A stretch of DNA of 64,000 nt, from assembly GCA_020636745.1 (NCBI GenBank), contig JACJXH010000007.1, forward strand, positions 1 to 64,000, read 5' to 3'. The position numbers and the translations under genes were made by a program. Position 1 is the stretch's first letter. The number at the start of each line of letters is the position of its first letter. Positions 50,751 to 59,969 of this stretch are shown piece by piece. The DNA is from Lentimicrobiaceae bacterium. Lineage in GTDB: Bacteria > Bacteroidota > Bacteroidia > Bacteroidales > Lentimicrobiaceae. The notes under the pieces were generated by a model, which did no database searches, was not told the DNA's origin, and saw nothing but the letters and a program-made list of their open reading frames with translations.

Positions 50751-52478
50751 ATGCATCAGGACCTCAGCGAACAGGAAGCCATCCGCAGGGAATCACTCAA
50801 AGAACTTGAAAAGCTTGGCATTAATGCTTATCCGGCAGAAGCCTTCAATGTAAATGTTTCTACCTCTGAAATTCATAAGAACTTTAAGGAAGACCAGACT
50901 TTATATCAGGATATTAGTATTGCCGGGCGAATTATGACCCGTCGCATTATGGGAGCTGCTTCATTTGTTGATCTGCAGGATTCAACAGGCAGGATTCAGC
51001 TTTATATCAAACGCGATGAAATTTGTGATGGTGATGATAAAACCCTTTACAATACCGTTTTTAAGCGTTTGCTTGATATTGGCGATATTATTGGCATTAC
51101 CGGTTATGTGTTTATTACACAAATGGGTGAAATATCCATTCATGTCAAGTCGTTGAAACTGCTCAGCAAATCATTGCGGGTGTTGCCTGTTGTGAAAGAA
51201 AAGGACGATCAGGTTTTTGATGCTTTCAGCGACCCTGAAACCCGCTATCGCCAGCGTTATGTTGACCTGATTGTGAATCCTGAAGTGCGTGATACTTTTG
51301 TTAAGCGCAGCCAGATTATCAATAATATGCGTTCGTTCTTCAACTCAAAGGGGTATCTTGAGGTTGAAACTCCGATTTTGCAGCCTATCCCGGGCGGTGC
51401 TGCTGCCAGACCGTTTATTACACATCACAATGCCCTTGATATGCCTCTTTATCTCAGGATAGCCAATGAGCTGTATCTGAAAAAGCTTATTGTTGGCGGT
51501 TTTGATGGTGTTTATGAGTTTGCAAAAGATTTTCGCAATGAAGGGATGGATCGCACCCATAATCCTGAATTTACAGTTCTGGAGATTTATGTGGCATACA
51601 AGGATTATTTCTGGATGATGGAGTTTGTGGAAGAAATGCTTGAACGTGTGGCTGTTGGTCTGCATAATCAAACCAGCGTAAAGGTGGGCGAGCGTGATAT
51701 CGATTTCAAAAAACCGTTCCGCCGCCTCACAATGACAGATGCCATCAAACAGTATGCAGGAGTTGATATTGCTGGCAAATCAGAAGATGAGCTGAGGGAA
51801 ATCTGCAAACAATTGCATATTGAAACTGACCCGAGTATGGGTACTGGTAAGCTTATTGATGCCATTTTTGGTGAAAAGTGTGAAGAACATCTGATTCAGC
51901 CCACTTTTATTATGGATTACCCCATTGAAATGTCGCCGTTGTGCAAACGCCATCGCTCAAATCCTGAACTTACCGAGCGTTTCGAGCTGTTTGTAAATGG
52001 CAAGGAGCTTTGCAATGCTTATTCTGAGCTGAACGACCCTGTAGATCAGCTGGGACGTTTTCAGGATCAGCTGAAGCTTTCTCAAAAAGGAGATGATGAA
52101 GCGATGTTCATAGACATGGATTTTGTGAGAGCGCTGGAATATGGTATGCCAACCTGCTCGGGCATGGGCATTGGGATTGATCGTTTAACCATGTTTATGA
52201 CCAACCAGCCCTCTATTCAGGATGTGCTATTCTTCCCGCAGATGCGCCCCGAAAAGAAAACTACGCCGACAGGTGATGCTGATGAAGCTTTTATTGCGAT
52301 TGGTGTGCCCGAAGCCTGGGTTCCCGCATTGCGCAAATACGGTTTCAAAACAGTGGCCGAACTGAAAGCTGCCAATCCCAATAAATTGTTGAATGACCTG
52401 GGCGGCTTACGTAAAAAAATGAAGCTTGACATTCCGGCCCTTAAACTGGAAGAAATTCAGGCATGGGTTCAGGCTTAA
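50751..52478 (+). CDS. lysS: lysyl-tRNA synthetase (class II)
   Basis: A 575-residue enzyme that attaches lysine to tRNA-Lys. It has an N-terminal anticodon-binding OB fold (about 55-165: ISIAGRIMTRRIMGAASFVDL), motif 1 (YLEVETPILQPIPGGAAARPF), motif 2 (KDFRNEGMDRTHNPEFTVLE) and motif 3 (GMGIGIDRLTMFMT). It is about 75 residues longer than E. coli LysRS because of a C-terminal extension (about 500-575) after VLFFPQMRPEK. The extension reads WVPALRKYGFKTVAELKAAN and LNDLGGLRKKMKLD, helix-hairpin-helix-like and Lys-rich, and may bind nucleic acid. Confidence 0.97.
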   Translation: MHQDLSEQEAIRRESLKELEKLGINAYPAEAFNVNVSTSEIHKNFKEDQTLYQDISIAGRIMTRRIMGAASFVDLQDSTGRIQLYIKRDEICDGDDKTLYNTVFKRLLDIGDIIGITGYVFITQMGEISIHVKSLKLLSKSLRVLPVVKEKDDQVFDAFSDPETRYRQRYVDLIVNPEVRDTFVKRSQIINNMRSFFNSKGYLEVETPILQPIPGGAAARPFITHHNALDMPLYLRIANELYLKKLIVGGFDGVYEFAKDFRNEGMDRTHNPEFTVLEIYVAYKDYFWMMEFVEEMLERVAVGLHNQTSVKVGERDIDFKKPFRRLTMTDAIKQYAGVDIAGKSEDELREICKQLHIETDPSMGTGKLIDAIFGEKCEEHLIQPTFIMDYPIEMSPLCKRHRSNPELTERFELFVNGKELCNAYSELNDPVDQLGRFQDQLKLSQKGDDEAMFIDMDFVRALEYGMPTCSGMGIGIDRLTMFMTNQPSIQDVLFFPQMRPEKKTTPTGDADEAFIAIGVPEAWVPALRKYGFKTVAELKAANPNKLLNDLGGLRKKMKLDIPALKLEEIQAWVQA

Positions 52479-52489
52479 TTGGTGCTTGC

Positions 52490-53638
52490 TTATTTTAGAA
52501 AAGCTATTGCACTGTCAAATATCATATCAAAGTGATAATTGACCAAATCCTGATTCCCGGTTAAGGGGAAGGGGTTTTCGTGAGTGTAATCTGAGGCATA
52601 GTCAATGACCTGCAATTGTTTGCTGTTTAATAATTCAGCAATTCCTGCCGGAGGTATAACTTTGTCGCGTTTTAAAGCAATGGCTTTTATCCGGTTTTCC
52701 ATTTTATGAAAGCGGTCTTTGCGCCATTCACTTAATATGGAGGCGTCGAGCATGGCTCTGAAAGCTCCGGAGGCGGGCTGGCTTTGAACAAGATTTGAAA
52801 ATGAACCCTTGCTGCGTATTTCACGCTCGTATTGATGCAGGTAAAAAAATCTTAACCTCAGAAAGGCTTCTTCGTCCATAATCAGCTTTGAAACTCCATT
52901 CATTGAACTGAAGGGAGCTCCCCCGCAAAACATAAACAGACGGGAGTCGGAGAGCATTGATTCTCCGTAGGTAAGCATCATTATCTGAGCCAGAAAAGCC
53001 CCGATGGAATATGCGAAGAAATCGACATGCGCTCCCTTTTCAAACAGCGGATGCTGGCCTGTTTGTATGGCATTAATTAGGATTTCCAGATCTCTGGCGC
53101 TTTGACTTCCGGAAGTAAAAAAACGCAGCGGCTGTAAACTGAGCCTTAAACTCAATGCCAGATTTACAAATGTTGAAGAGTGGTTTCGGTGGTTACGCAG
53201 GCGGGTTCCGGGGAGCATGGCCGACATCAGCCGGGGGTTGCTCCAATCCGATGGCGACCTGTTCATATGAAACGAAATGGGAAAAAGAATAACTGGCCGG
53301 TGAAGATTTTCGGCAAGCTTTTGCGCCCAGGGGAGATATTTCGTCCAGTTCCTTTCATTGAGTCCGTGTAATAATATAAGGGCATTGCTGAATGAATGTT
53401 GTCCTTCAGGCGTAAAAACCGGATAAGTAAATGTACAGTTCTCGCTTATTTGATGATCGTCCTGCAGGTGAAAGTCTGCCGGAAAATGGTTTTCTATGCT
53501 GAGGCCTTTCATAGTTAAGGGAGGGGGCGAATGGAAAGTATACTGTTCTATACTGCATCCATTGGCAGTATGAAGCAGTTTTGCAGAATCCTGCCTGAAT
53601 GCTTTTTTTAAGAAATGATATGATGCTGTATAGTCCAT
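52490..53638 (-). CDS. alpha/beta-hydrolase-fold protein, uncharacterised
   Basis: A 382-residue protein from the ATG at 53638; the frame is open to a TTG at 53686. ALILLHGLNERNW (about 86-98) is the oxyanion-hole strand. FFAYSIGAFLAQ gives a nucleophile elbow with S211 in A-x-S-x-G form. D in ALKRDKVIPP and H in SDYTHENPFP complete a plausible catalytic triad. There is no signal peptide. I believe it belongs to an uncharacterised Bacteroidota hydrolase group (DUF6051-like), but cannot verify this. It converges on lysS with 11 bases between stops. Confidence 0.72.
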   Translation of the reverse strand: MDYTASYHFLKKAFRQDSAKLLHTANGCSIEQYTFHSPPPLTMKGLSIENHFPADFHLQDDHQISENCTFTYPVFTPEGQHSFSNALILLHGLNERNWTKYLPWAQKLAENLHRPVILFPISFHMNRSPSDWSNPRLMSAMLPGTRLRNHRNHSSTFVNLALSLRLSLQPLRFFTSGSQSARDLEILINAIQTGQHPLFEKGAHVDFFAYSIGAFLAQIMMLTYGESMLSDSRLFMFCGGAPFSSMNGVSKLIMDEEAFLRLRFFYLHQYEREIRSKGSFSNLVQSQPASGAFRAMLDASILSEWRKDRFHKMENRIKAIALKRDKVIPPAGIAELLNSKQLQVIDYASDYTHENPFPLTGNQDLVNYHFDMIFDSAIAFLK

Positions 53639-53821
53639 TCGTGTGATTTTCTCTGCAAAGAAATACAACGCCTGACCCGGATACAAAAAAATGGGACTTG
53701 AGAGGTATTTATGGTCCGGAATGTTAAATATCGGGGTGAAAACCGATATTTTGGGGTAAAAAAAATACAGGCCTTCATGTTTGAAATAAGTTTGACTTAT
53801 ATAAAAGGCGTTTTTTTACCC

Positions 53822-53829
53822 TACCTTTG
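53822..53829 (+). promoter_or_regulatory. promoter of the membrane LytTR gene
   Basis: TACCTTTG after a T-rich run. The predicted start is near 53834, 14 bases before the ATG at 53848, and this excludes a TTG start at 53827. Confidence 0.6.
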
Positions 53830-53847
53830 CATTTATATACCCCATTT

Positions 53848-54696
53848 ATGTTCGACCTGCAGAAACAGATTCCTGCCTATCTTCTCAATAAAAGGAATAT
53901 TGTCAGATTAATTCTTTTTACGGCTGTTTTTGCGCTGATTTTTATCAACGTTTATGCACCGTTTGGTGTTGATGTGTGGTTCAATGTTACCCGTTGGACA
54001 TTGCTTCTTTATTCCAGTATAATTATCCTCACAGGTGTGCTGGTTGTGGTTGTGAGTCGCATTATTATGTATCACAGTAGTCACAGATACACAATAAAGC
54101 TATATCAGTACCTGATATGGGTGCTGGCCGAAGTCTTTTTTATGGGGCTGTTTTATACGCTCTATCAAAAGCTAATTCTGGGAGATACCCGCTTTTTCCC
54201 TGATTTATTGGTTGTTTCTGTACAGAATACGGCCTTGGTATTGTTGTTGCCTTACTCTGTTTTGTGGCTCTATTTTTCATGGGTCGAAAACAAGAAGCGG
54301 CTTGAATTGATCAATGAGATACAACAACCTGAGGCTCGCAGAAGTATGATTCATTTTAATGATGAAAGGGGTGTACTGCGTTTTTCGGTCAAATCAGATC
54401 ATTTGCTTTTTCTCGAAGCTGCTGATAATTACGTTTATATTCATTATCTGGATAGTGAAAAGCCCTCAAGATTGGTTTTGCGGAACAATCTGAAGAAACT
54501 CGGAGAAGATCTTAGCGGCACTGATATGGTCAGATGTCACAGGTCGTTTATGGTTAATGTTGAGAAGGTTGCATTAATCAAACGTGAAAAGGAAGGCCTT
54601 TTACTTGAGCTTGATTTGCCTGGCGTTATGGCCATACCTGTTTCGCAAACTTATGTGCAGGATGTGATTGAGTTTTTTTCACGCATTAAAGTTTAA
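53848..54696 (+). CDS. membrane-anchored LytTR-family transcriptional regulator
   Basis: A 282-residue protein. Four membrane helices (about 21-42, 54-77, 97-118 and 130-155) form the N-terminal half. A LytTR DNA-binding domain (about 180-282) follows directly: LRFSVKSDHLLFLEAADNYVYIHYL, MVRCHRSFMVNVEKV and a final strand with MAIPVSQTYV. There is no receiver domain and no kinase gene nearby. It is a one-component system that should bind DNA while tethered to the membrane. The signal and target are unknown. Confidence 0.88.
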   Translation: MFDLQKQIPAYLLNKRNIVRLILFTAVFALIFINVYAPFGVDVWFNVTRWTLLLYSSIIILTGVLVVVVSRIIMYHSSHRYTIKLYQYLIWVLAEVFFMGLFYTLYQKLILGDTRFFPDLLVVSVQNTALVLLLPYSVLWLYFSWVENKKRLELINEIQQPEARRSMIHFNDERGVLRFSVKSDHLLFLEAADNYVYIHYLDSEKPSRLVLRNNLKKLGEDLSGTDMVRCHRSFMVNVEKVALIKREKEGLLLELDLPGVMAIPVSQTYVQDVIEFFSRIKV

Positions 54697-54993
54697 AGTT
54701 AAACTGAAACCGCGATTTTTTTAGCCGACATTTATTGTGAATGAGATTAGCCTGGATATGGCTCCGGTTTATTGTCTGATGTTTTCAGTCAGATTCTTGT
54801 CTTCTTTAAACGCATGCTTTTTATTTCTGAAACAAGGCTATGGATATTGAAGTCCTTTATATCATTATTTAACCTGGAAGGTTTGTTATTTTAGGATGCT
54901 GGATATTTGTAAATCAAATGATTATTCAAATGCCGATTTGTAAAACGTTTTTATTTTTCGTATATTTAACCGTGTGATAAAACCTTTATAATT

Positions 54994-55701
54994 ATGGAAA
55001 AGACGGTTATTATTGAAAAATTCGGAGGCCTCCTGAAAGAAGAACCTCTTTCCTGTGTAAACAATGAAATGTTTCTTCCCAATGCCTGCCTGTTAGAGGC
55101 TGTGTCTCCTTTCTTAGGATATTACAGTCAGATTCGTGGTGCTGTTAAACCTACTTATTTTTACATGATGCTAGATGGAAATTATTCCATAGAGAAAATT
55201 AACAGGGCAACGCTCAAAATCAAAAAGTTTTTCAATCATCCTTTTGATGCAGCGGCAGGTTATGTTCATATTTTTGATCATTATCACCGGGCAATCAGAA
55301 TTCGTAATCTGGAAGAATACGGACATATTGGCCTGTTGCAAAAATTTTACAAGGAAGAGGGCTTTGCTTACCATAAAAAGGTAAAGTCTTTTGATAATGA
55401 AACGGCCGTTATCAGCTTAAGCAAGCTATTTTACCTTGAGGCGGTGGGCGATCTCTTATACATTGATAAGTCACAGCCACATCATGGTTATTTCGTGTTA
55501 CCGGGTTATCTTCCCTGGAAAGAGTTTAAAGACCTGACAGCAGAAGTGAAATTTGATATTAACCTTCTGTATTTTGATGCCGCAACTGCTTTTATTTATG
55601 AAAACCATGGTATTACCGATATGGTAAGGGTTTACAAGGAGCACCTGACTGTTGAAAACCTGGCTGCTATCAGAGACAGATATTTGCATTTGCTAAAATA
55701 A
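54994..55701 (+). CDS. conserved-looking protein of unknown function
   Basis: The protein has 235 residues, starts at ATG 54994, and has no signal peptide or membrane helix. I do not recognise the family. The sequence is well-formed and compact, with many aromatic and charged residues (KPTYFYMMLDGNYSIEKINR, GYVHIFDHYHRAIRIRNLEEY, YFVLPGYLPWKEFKDLT). A TATATTTA element about 30 bases upstream of the start could be its promoter. It follows the membrane LytTR gene by 297 bases that hold nothing else I can name. Confidence 0.7.
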   Translation: MEKTVIIEKFGGLLKEEPLSCVNNEMFLPNACLLEAVSPFLGYYSQIRGAVKPTYFYMMLDGNYSIEKINRATLKIKKFFNHPFDAAAGYVHIFDHYHRAIRIRNLEEYGHIGLLQKFYKEEGFAYHKKVKSFDNETAVISLSKLFYLEAVGDLLYIDKSQPHHGYFVLPGYLPWKEFKDLTAEVKFDINLLYFDAATAFIYENHGITDMVRVYKEHLTVENLAAIRDRYLHLLK

Positions 55702-55715
55702 AACACAGTTGGCTC

Positions 55716-56249
55716 TTACAATGGGCTTAAATTGTGGATGATCAATGAATCCTGCTGATGCTTGAGCAGCATTACTTCTTTGGTAAGCTCATTTGGTACT
55801 GTAGGAGAAAGCACGTAATGGAATATTTGCCATTTTCCGTTTGCTTTTTGAAGCACTCCTGAGCCCCGGCATAATCCCATGCTCGTATTCAAAAGTTCAT
55901 CAAACCAGGCAAAGGATGCATTATTGCCCAGGTAAACGTTGCGTTTCAGGCTTTTTAAGTCCCAGCCTTTGCCTTGATCAAAATAGGGCTTGCTCCATTT
56001 ACTAAAACTGGCAGTTGTCCAATATTCAGTTGCATCTGTGCCAATATAAATGCCTTCCTCTGCCATTGCTCCAATGTATTTGGCATGGTCTGACTGTGCT
56101 GCACTCTTATGCCAGTTGTCGATTGTTTGGTTTATTTCGGACATGAGCATTGATTTATCTTCCTTGCCCGATTCTGTTTTGCCGCATCCGGATAAAATGT
56201 AAATTAACCCTGAAATGCAGATAAGAATAAGTGAATGCCGGTTTTTCAT
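55716..56249 (-). CDS. SnoaL/NTF2-like lipoprotein
   Basis: A 177-residue lipoprotein with lipobox ILSGC (C22). The body fits an NTF2-like/DUF4440 cone: an N-terminal helix with INQTIDNWHKSAAQSDHAKYIGAMAEEGIYIGTDATEYWT, later ASFAWFDELLNTSMGLCRGSGVLQKANGKWQIFHYVLSPTVPNEL. The GVLxKxxGxWxIxHyxls ending is typical. These folds bind small ligands or act as small enzymes; the role is not assigned. It converges on the unknown gene at 55701 with 14 bases between stops. Confidence 0.85.
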   Translation of the reverse strand: MKNRHSLILICISGLIYILSGCGKTESGKEDKSMLMSEINQTIDNWHKSAAQSDHAKYIGAMAEEGIYIGTDATEYWTTASFSKWSKPYFDQGKGWDLKSLKRNVYLGNNASFAWFDELLNTSMGLCRGSGVLQKANGKWQIFHYVLSPTVPNELTKEVMLLKHQQDSLIIHNLSPL

Positions 56250-56394
56250 TGTTTTTTTTTAGCTAATATAACAAAAAAAGTATGCTGATTTTTATTGTTT
56301 CTGCTGTTGAAGATGGTTTAAAATCATGAGGTGATTTTTCTATAACCATTCACATAAAGTTGAACATAAATATATTTTAAAACCCATGTAAAAA

Positions 56395-56421
56395 GAAAGG
56401 CCGGGCATTGCCCGGCCTTTC
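56395..56421. terminator. bidirectional intrinsic terminator
   Basis: A perfect 13-base GC-rich inverted repeat (56395-56407, 56409-56421) separated by one T. It lies 34 bases past the stop of the large T9SS gene on the minus strand and is followed there by TTTTT. Confidence 0.85.
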
Positions 56422-56454
56422 TTACACAATAATCACTAAGCAAGGAAGCATCAA

Positions 56455-59400
56455 CTATCTTACCACAATTTTTTGTTGGTATTGGTTATTGTGGGATTGT
56501 AGTGTGAGGAGATAGATACCGGCATTCAACCCGTTTATATCAAACTGTTGTTGAGTACCATTCATCTGACCGCTGTAAACACTGCGGCCCGAAAGATCAG
56601 TTATGTTGAGTTTTGCTGAGCCATTCATCGTTTCAGGAAGCGTAATATGGATAAATCCATTGGCTGGATTTGGATAAATCACAGGATTTTCCTGAGGAAT
56701 CATGTTATTTGTGCTGGTAACCGGGGTTTTCTGAATGGTTACATCATCAAGGAAAAGCAAAAATTGAAGGGCATCGCTGTAGCCATGGAATGCAATATAA
56801 TATACCCCTTCGGTATCAGGAGTAAATGTACCGCTGCCTGATTCATAATCCAGATTGGTAATATTGGCATTGTTAAAAATGCGACCAGCCGTCATTCCCG
56901 CAGGATTGGGCGAAGTGCCAACCAATACTTCCATTTTTTCAAAAGTGCTGATGCCAAGAGAGGCAGTTTTGTAGAAGAAACTCAGATCATAGGCAAAGTC
57001 GGGACTCATTACCAGCGGAGGCGAAATAAGCCATTCGTCCATTGATTCGAGGAAACCCCAGCCCATATGCATGGCATTGGGTGCTGAATGTGCATTGATA
57101 CTTCCATCGGAATTAGCAATCATCGTCCATTGCATGGAGCTGTTGTTCGGGCTTAATACTGTCCAGCCTAGCGGATAAATGTTGCCTTTAAGGAATGGTG
57201 GGTAATAGAATGCCGAACCATATGTTAAATCATCAAAATTTTCAACCATCGGGTATTGGCTGATGGTAGGATTTGACATGGTTGTAAATTGCCATACAGG
57301 GCAGTTGTTTGCGTTTCCGTTATTGTTAAATGGTATAATCTGCCAGTAGTATTTGGTGCTGTAATTGAGCTCGCTCATAATACGATATACAACTGTATCA
57401 CCCAGATTGGCCATATTTACCAAATTGGTAGGAGGGTTGTTTGTGCCCAGATTCAGATAATATCCGGTTGGATTACCTCCTCCGTTTGACCATATAAGGT
57501 AATTGTCGGGCAGGTTGAGGTCTACATTAATTGCATTGTTAGCCGGATATAATGAAATGGCTGGATTCGGTGGAGTGGTAATGTTGGGGTTGGTCCAGGC
57601 TACATCGTCGATCCACATGCTTGTCCATTTTTTATTGTTGCCATGTTTCAGCGCTATATATGGCTTGGTATTCGTGGCATCAAAAGTAATGGTGTAAAGT
57701 GTATGTTCAGGACTCAAAGAAATAGTTTGCACCGGAACAAAGCTTTCAGCATGATAAGGATCGTCCATTAATCCGACAATAAGATCCAAATCATAGGAAT
57801 CGCCACCCTTTTTGGCATAGAAACTTAACTCATTGATGCCAAATTCAGTTACACCCGGCAATATGAAAATTAACGGAGAAACCGAGTCGTTGGCATTGAT
57901 CATCTTTGCAACATTGGGTACTGAATAAGAGTCGAAAGAGGAAGTTACAATGGTAATATCGTGATAAGGCTCAGTTGCGCTTTTAATTTTATTCCAATGT
58001 TCAGGAATTTCATTTGACAGGTCAAAAGCTTCAAATATTTCAGTATTGTTTTCAAGAACAGTGCCTGATAATTGTAAAGTATTCACTCCTGTAAATGCAC
58101 CATTTACATTTACAACCAGCGTTTGGTTGAAATTGCCGGCCTGAGAAGCATTAAGATGTACAACAGGACTAACAGATTCACCGGGGGCTATTGTGCCGGA
58201 ATATGTGCACGAAAAAGGTGAAGGAGCTGTAATTGAGTTGATTGTGAGATCAACTGAACCCGTATTTGTAATCGTAAATTCTTCGGTTGTTGTTCCATTT
58301 AAGAATAATTCATTGAATGCAATTGCAGTGGCACTCAAATCAATTTCCGGAACATCTGAGATGGCTTCAATGGTGATGTCATCAAGATAGACCGATTTTG
58401 ACTCAGTAGTGTTGTCGGTTACATAACGGAATCTGAAAAAGAAATTATTGCCGGCATAGGCGTTGAGGTTGTGTGACCTTTCAACATAACTGGAAGGTGC
58501 TTCAGGTGAAAGAAAATCAAGTATAGTCCATGTTTGTCCGCCATCAGCGCTAACTTCAAAATAGGTTGTATCATGTCCTTCAACTCTCGCATTCTGGTTT
58601 TCCCAATTGAATGTAATGCGGTGATTTGCCGGAAGTAACACTTTGGGTGATCTGAGAATTGCTTGTAAATTGTTGTTTAAAAAGAAAGATTTGGCACATA
58701 AAAGTCCGGAATTGACATTTACTTCAGATGCATACCATGAAAATTCAGGTTCAGTTACCCAAGCACTTTGAACAGGCCAGCTGTTGAAAACTGCTGAGTC
58801 TTCAAATCCCTGGGTATATGGGAAGTCAGTGATAACATCTTCGGTTTTAAATTTCCAGATGGGAGAAGATTCCTCCTGTGTGCCATTTTTTGCAATAACT
58901 TTCCAGAAATGCATGGTTGAATCGGCCAGTAAACCATCTATTGTAAAAGAGTTGATTCCGTTTACAGCTGCAACATTGCTGGCAAGCATGGTAAGGTTGG
59001 TGGCGCTTGTTCCAAAATAAAGATCATATGTAGTGGTGTTTTCACCTAATGTCCAGCTTAAATCTGTATCAATGGAAACAACAGTTGCATTGTCGGCTGG
59101 TATTGGATTAGTCGGGGTTGCAGGGCCTGAAGACTGGTAATAAAATCTCATGTTGGTGACAGAGCCGGGGTAGGGATTCAGGTATCCTGAACTGCCTGCT
59201 CCCGGAAAGCCAGTATCGCTGCCACAGTTTTTATTGTTGTTTATAGTTGATAGTGTTGAATTAAACATGGGGCCATAGGTTTGTCCCCAACGGTTTTCCC
59301 AGTGAAAAATAATGTTATTCACCCCGTCGTAAGCAATAGGAGTGGTGAGTGTAATCTCATTCCAACCATTTTGAAATGTCAGATTGCCATCATATACCAG

Positions 59401-59724
59401 GGTGTAACCGTTGTTTTGTGGATCTTCATAAGCTGCACCCGAAAAAACATCTATATTAGAAAGTTTAACATAGATTTTTTGATTGGTAACCGTTTTGGGT
59501 CCGTTGGTGCAATTTAAACCGATGGAAGTAATGGTTTTGGCAGATCCAAGATCGGCATGGTTGTAAATTACAGAGCTCCAGCTGTAATTCCATGATGAAT
59601 AAATCGGCATTGATGTCTGGGTAGTTCCGGTACCGACCTCAGTATAATTCTGGGCAAAACTTGTGCTGGCAAATACCAGGGCAAGCAGGCTCAGAAAAAT
59701 GGTCAGAGTTTTTTTCGTTCTCAT
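56455..59724 (-). CDS. large T9SS-secreted choice-of-anchor J / adhesin-like protein
   Basis: The protein has 1089 residues. The signal peptide ends in TSFAQ. Domains in order: an N-terminal beta domain (about 26-205); a fibronectin III-like module (about 205-300); a choice-of-anchor J/MAM-like domain (about 300-465, FPYTQGFEDSAVFNSWPV to SVYLDDITIE); an ASPM/Hydin-like or DUF1573-like Ig domain (about 470-575); a beta-sandwich (about 580-720); a second fibronectin III-like module (about 725-825); a second anchor-J domain (about 830-1005); and a type A CTD (about 1015-1089). It has no catalytic motif I can see. It is probably a surface adhesin or matrix protein exported via T9SS. Confidence 0.9.
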   Translation of the reverse strand: MRTKKTLTIFLSLLALVFASTSFAQNYTEVGTGTTQTSMPIYSSWNYSWSSVIYNHADLGSAKTITSIGLNCTNGPKTVTNQKIYVKLSNIDVFSGAAYEDPQNNGYTLVYDGNLTFQNGWNEITLTTPIAYDGVNNIIFHWENRWGQTYGPMFNSTLSTINNNKNCGSDTGFPGAGSSGYLNPYPGSVTNMRFYYQSSGPATPTNPIPADNATVVSIDTDLSWTLGENTTTYDLYFGTSATNLTMLASNVAAVNGINSFTIDGLLADSTMHFWKVIAKNGTQEESSPIWKFKTEDVITDFPYTQGFEDSAVFNSWPVQSAWVTEPEFSWYASEVNVNSGLLCAKSFFLNNNLQAILRSPKVLLPANHRITFNWENQNARVEGHDTTYFEVSADGGQTWTILDFLSPEAPSSYVERSHNLNAYAGNNFFFRFRYVTDNTTESKSVYLDDITIEAISDVPEIDLSATAIAFNELFLNGTTTEEFTITNTGSVDLTINSITAPSPFSCTYSGTIAPGESVSPVVHLNASQAGNFNQTLVVNVNGAFTGVNTLQLSGTVLENNTEIFEAFDLSNEIPEHWNKIKSATEPYHDITIVTSSFDSYSVPNVAKMINANDSVSPLIFILPGVTEFGINELSFYAKKGGDSYDLDLIVGLMDDPYHAESFVPVQTISLSPEHTLYTITFDATNTKPYIALKHGNNKKWTSMWIDDVAWTNPNITTPPNPAISLYPANNAINVDLNLPDNYLIWSNGGGNPTGYYLNLGTNNPPTNLVNMANLGDTVVYRIMSELNYSTKYYWQIIPFNNNGNANNCPVWQFTTMSNPTISQYPMVENFDDLTYGSAFYYPPFLKGNIYPLGWTVLSPNNSSMQWTMIANSDGSINAHSAPNAMHMGWGFLESMDEWLISPPLVMSPDFAYDLSFFYKTASLGISTFEKMEVLVGTSPNPAGMTAGRIFNNANITNLDYESGSGTFTPDTEGVYYIAFHGYSDALQFLLFLDDVTIQKTPVTSTNNMIPQENPVIYPNPANGFIHITLPETMNGSAKLNITDLSGRSVYSGQMNGTQQQFDINGLNAGIYLLTLQSHNNQYQQKIVVR

Positions 59725-59969
59725 TTTTTTAAAGTAAGTTGTTGAAGTGTAAATTTAGAATTGAAATTTTTAACGTTTAAAACCTGATACAAAGTAAGGA
59801 CAAGATTTTAGTTCAGACCACATGTAAAGAGTGCAGATTCCTGAATTCGTACAATCTTGTTTTTATCTGTAAATGCTTCAGTTGGACCCGTAAAGTCAAT
59901 AATGACGGCGTGTCAGGTGATGAATATTGCTTACTTTTACACGGAAATTTTATTGTTGATGTTTGCCCG

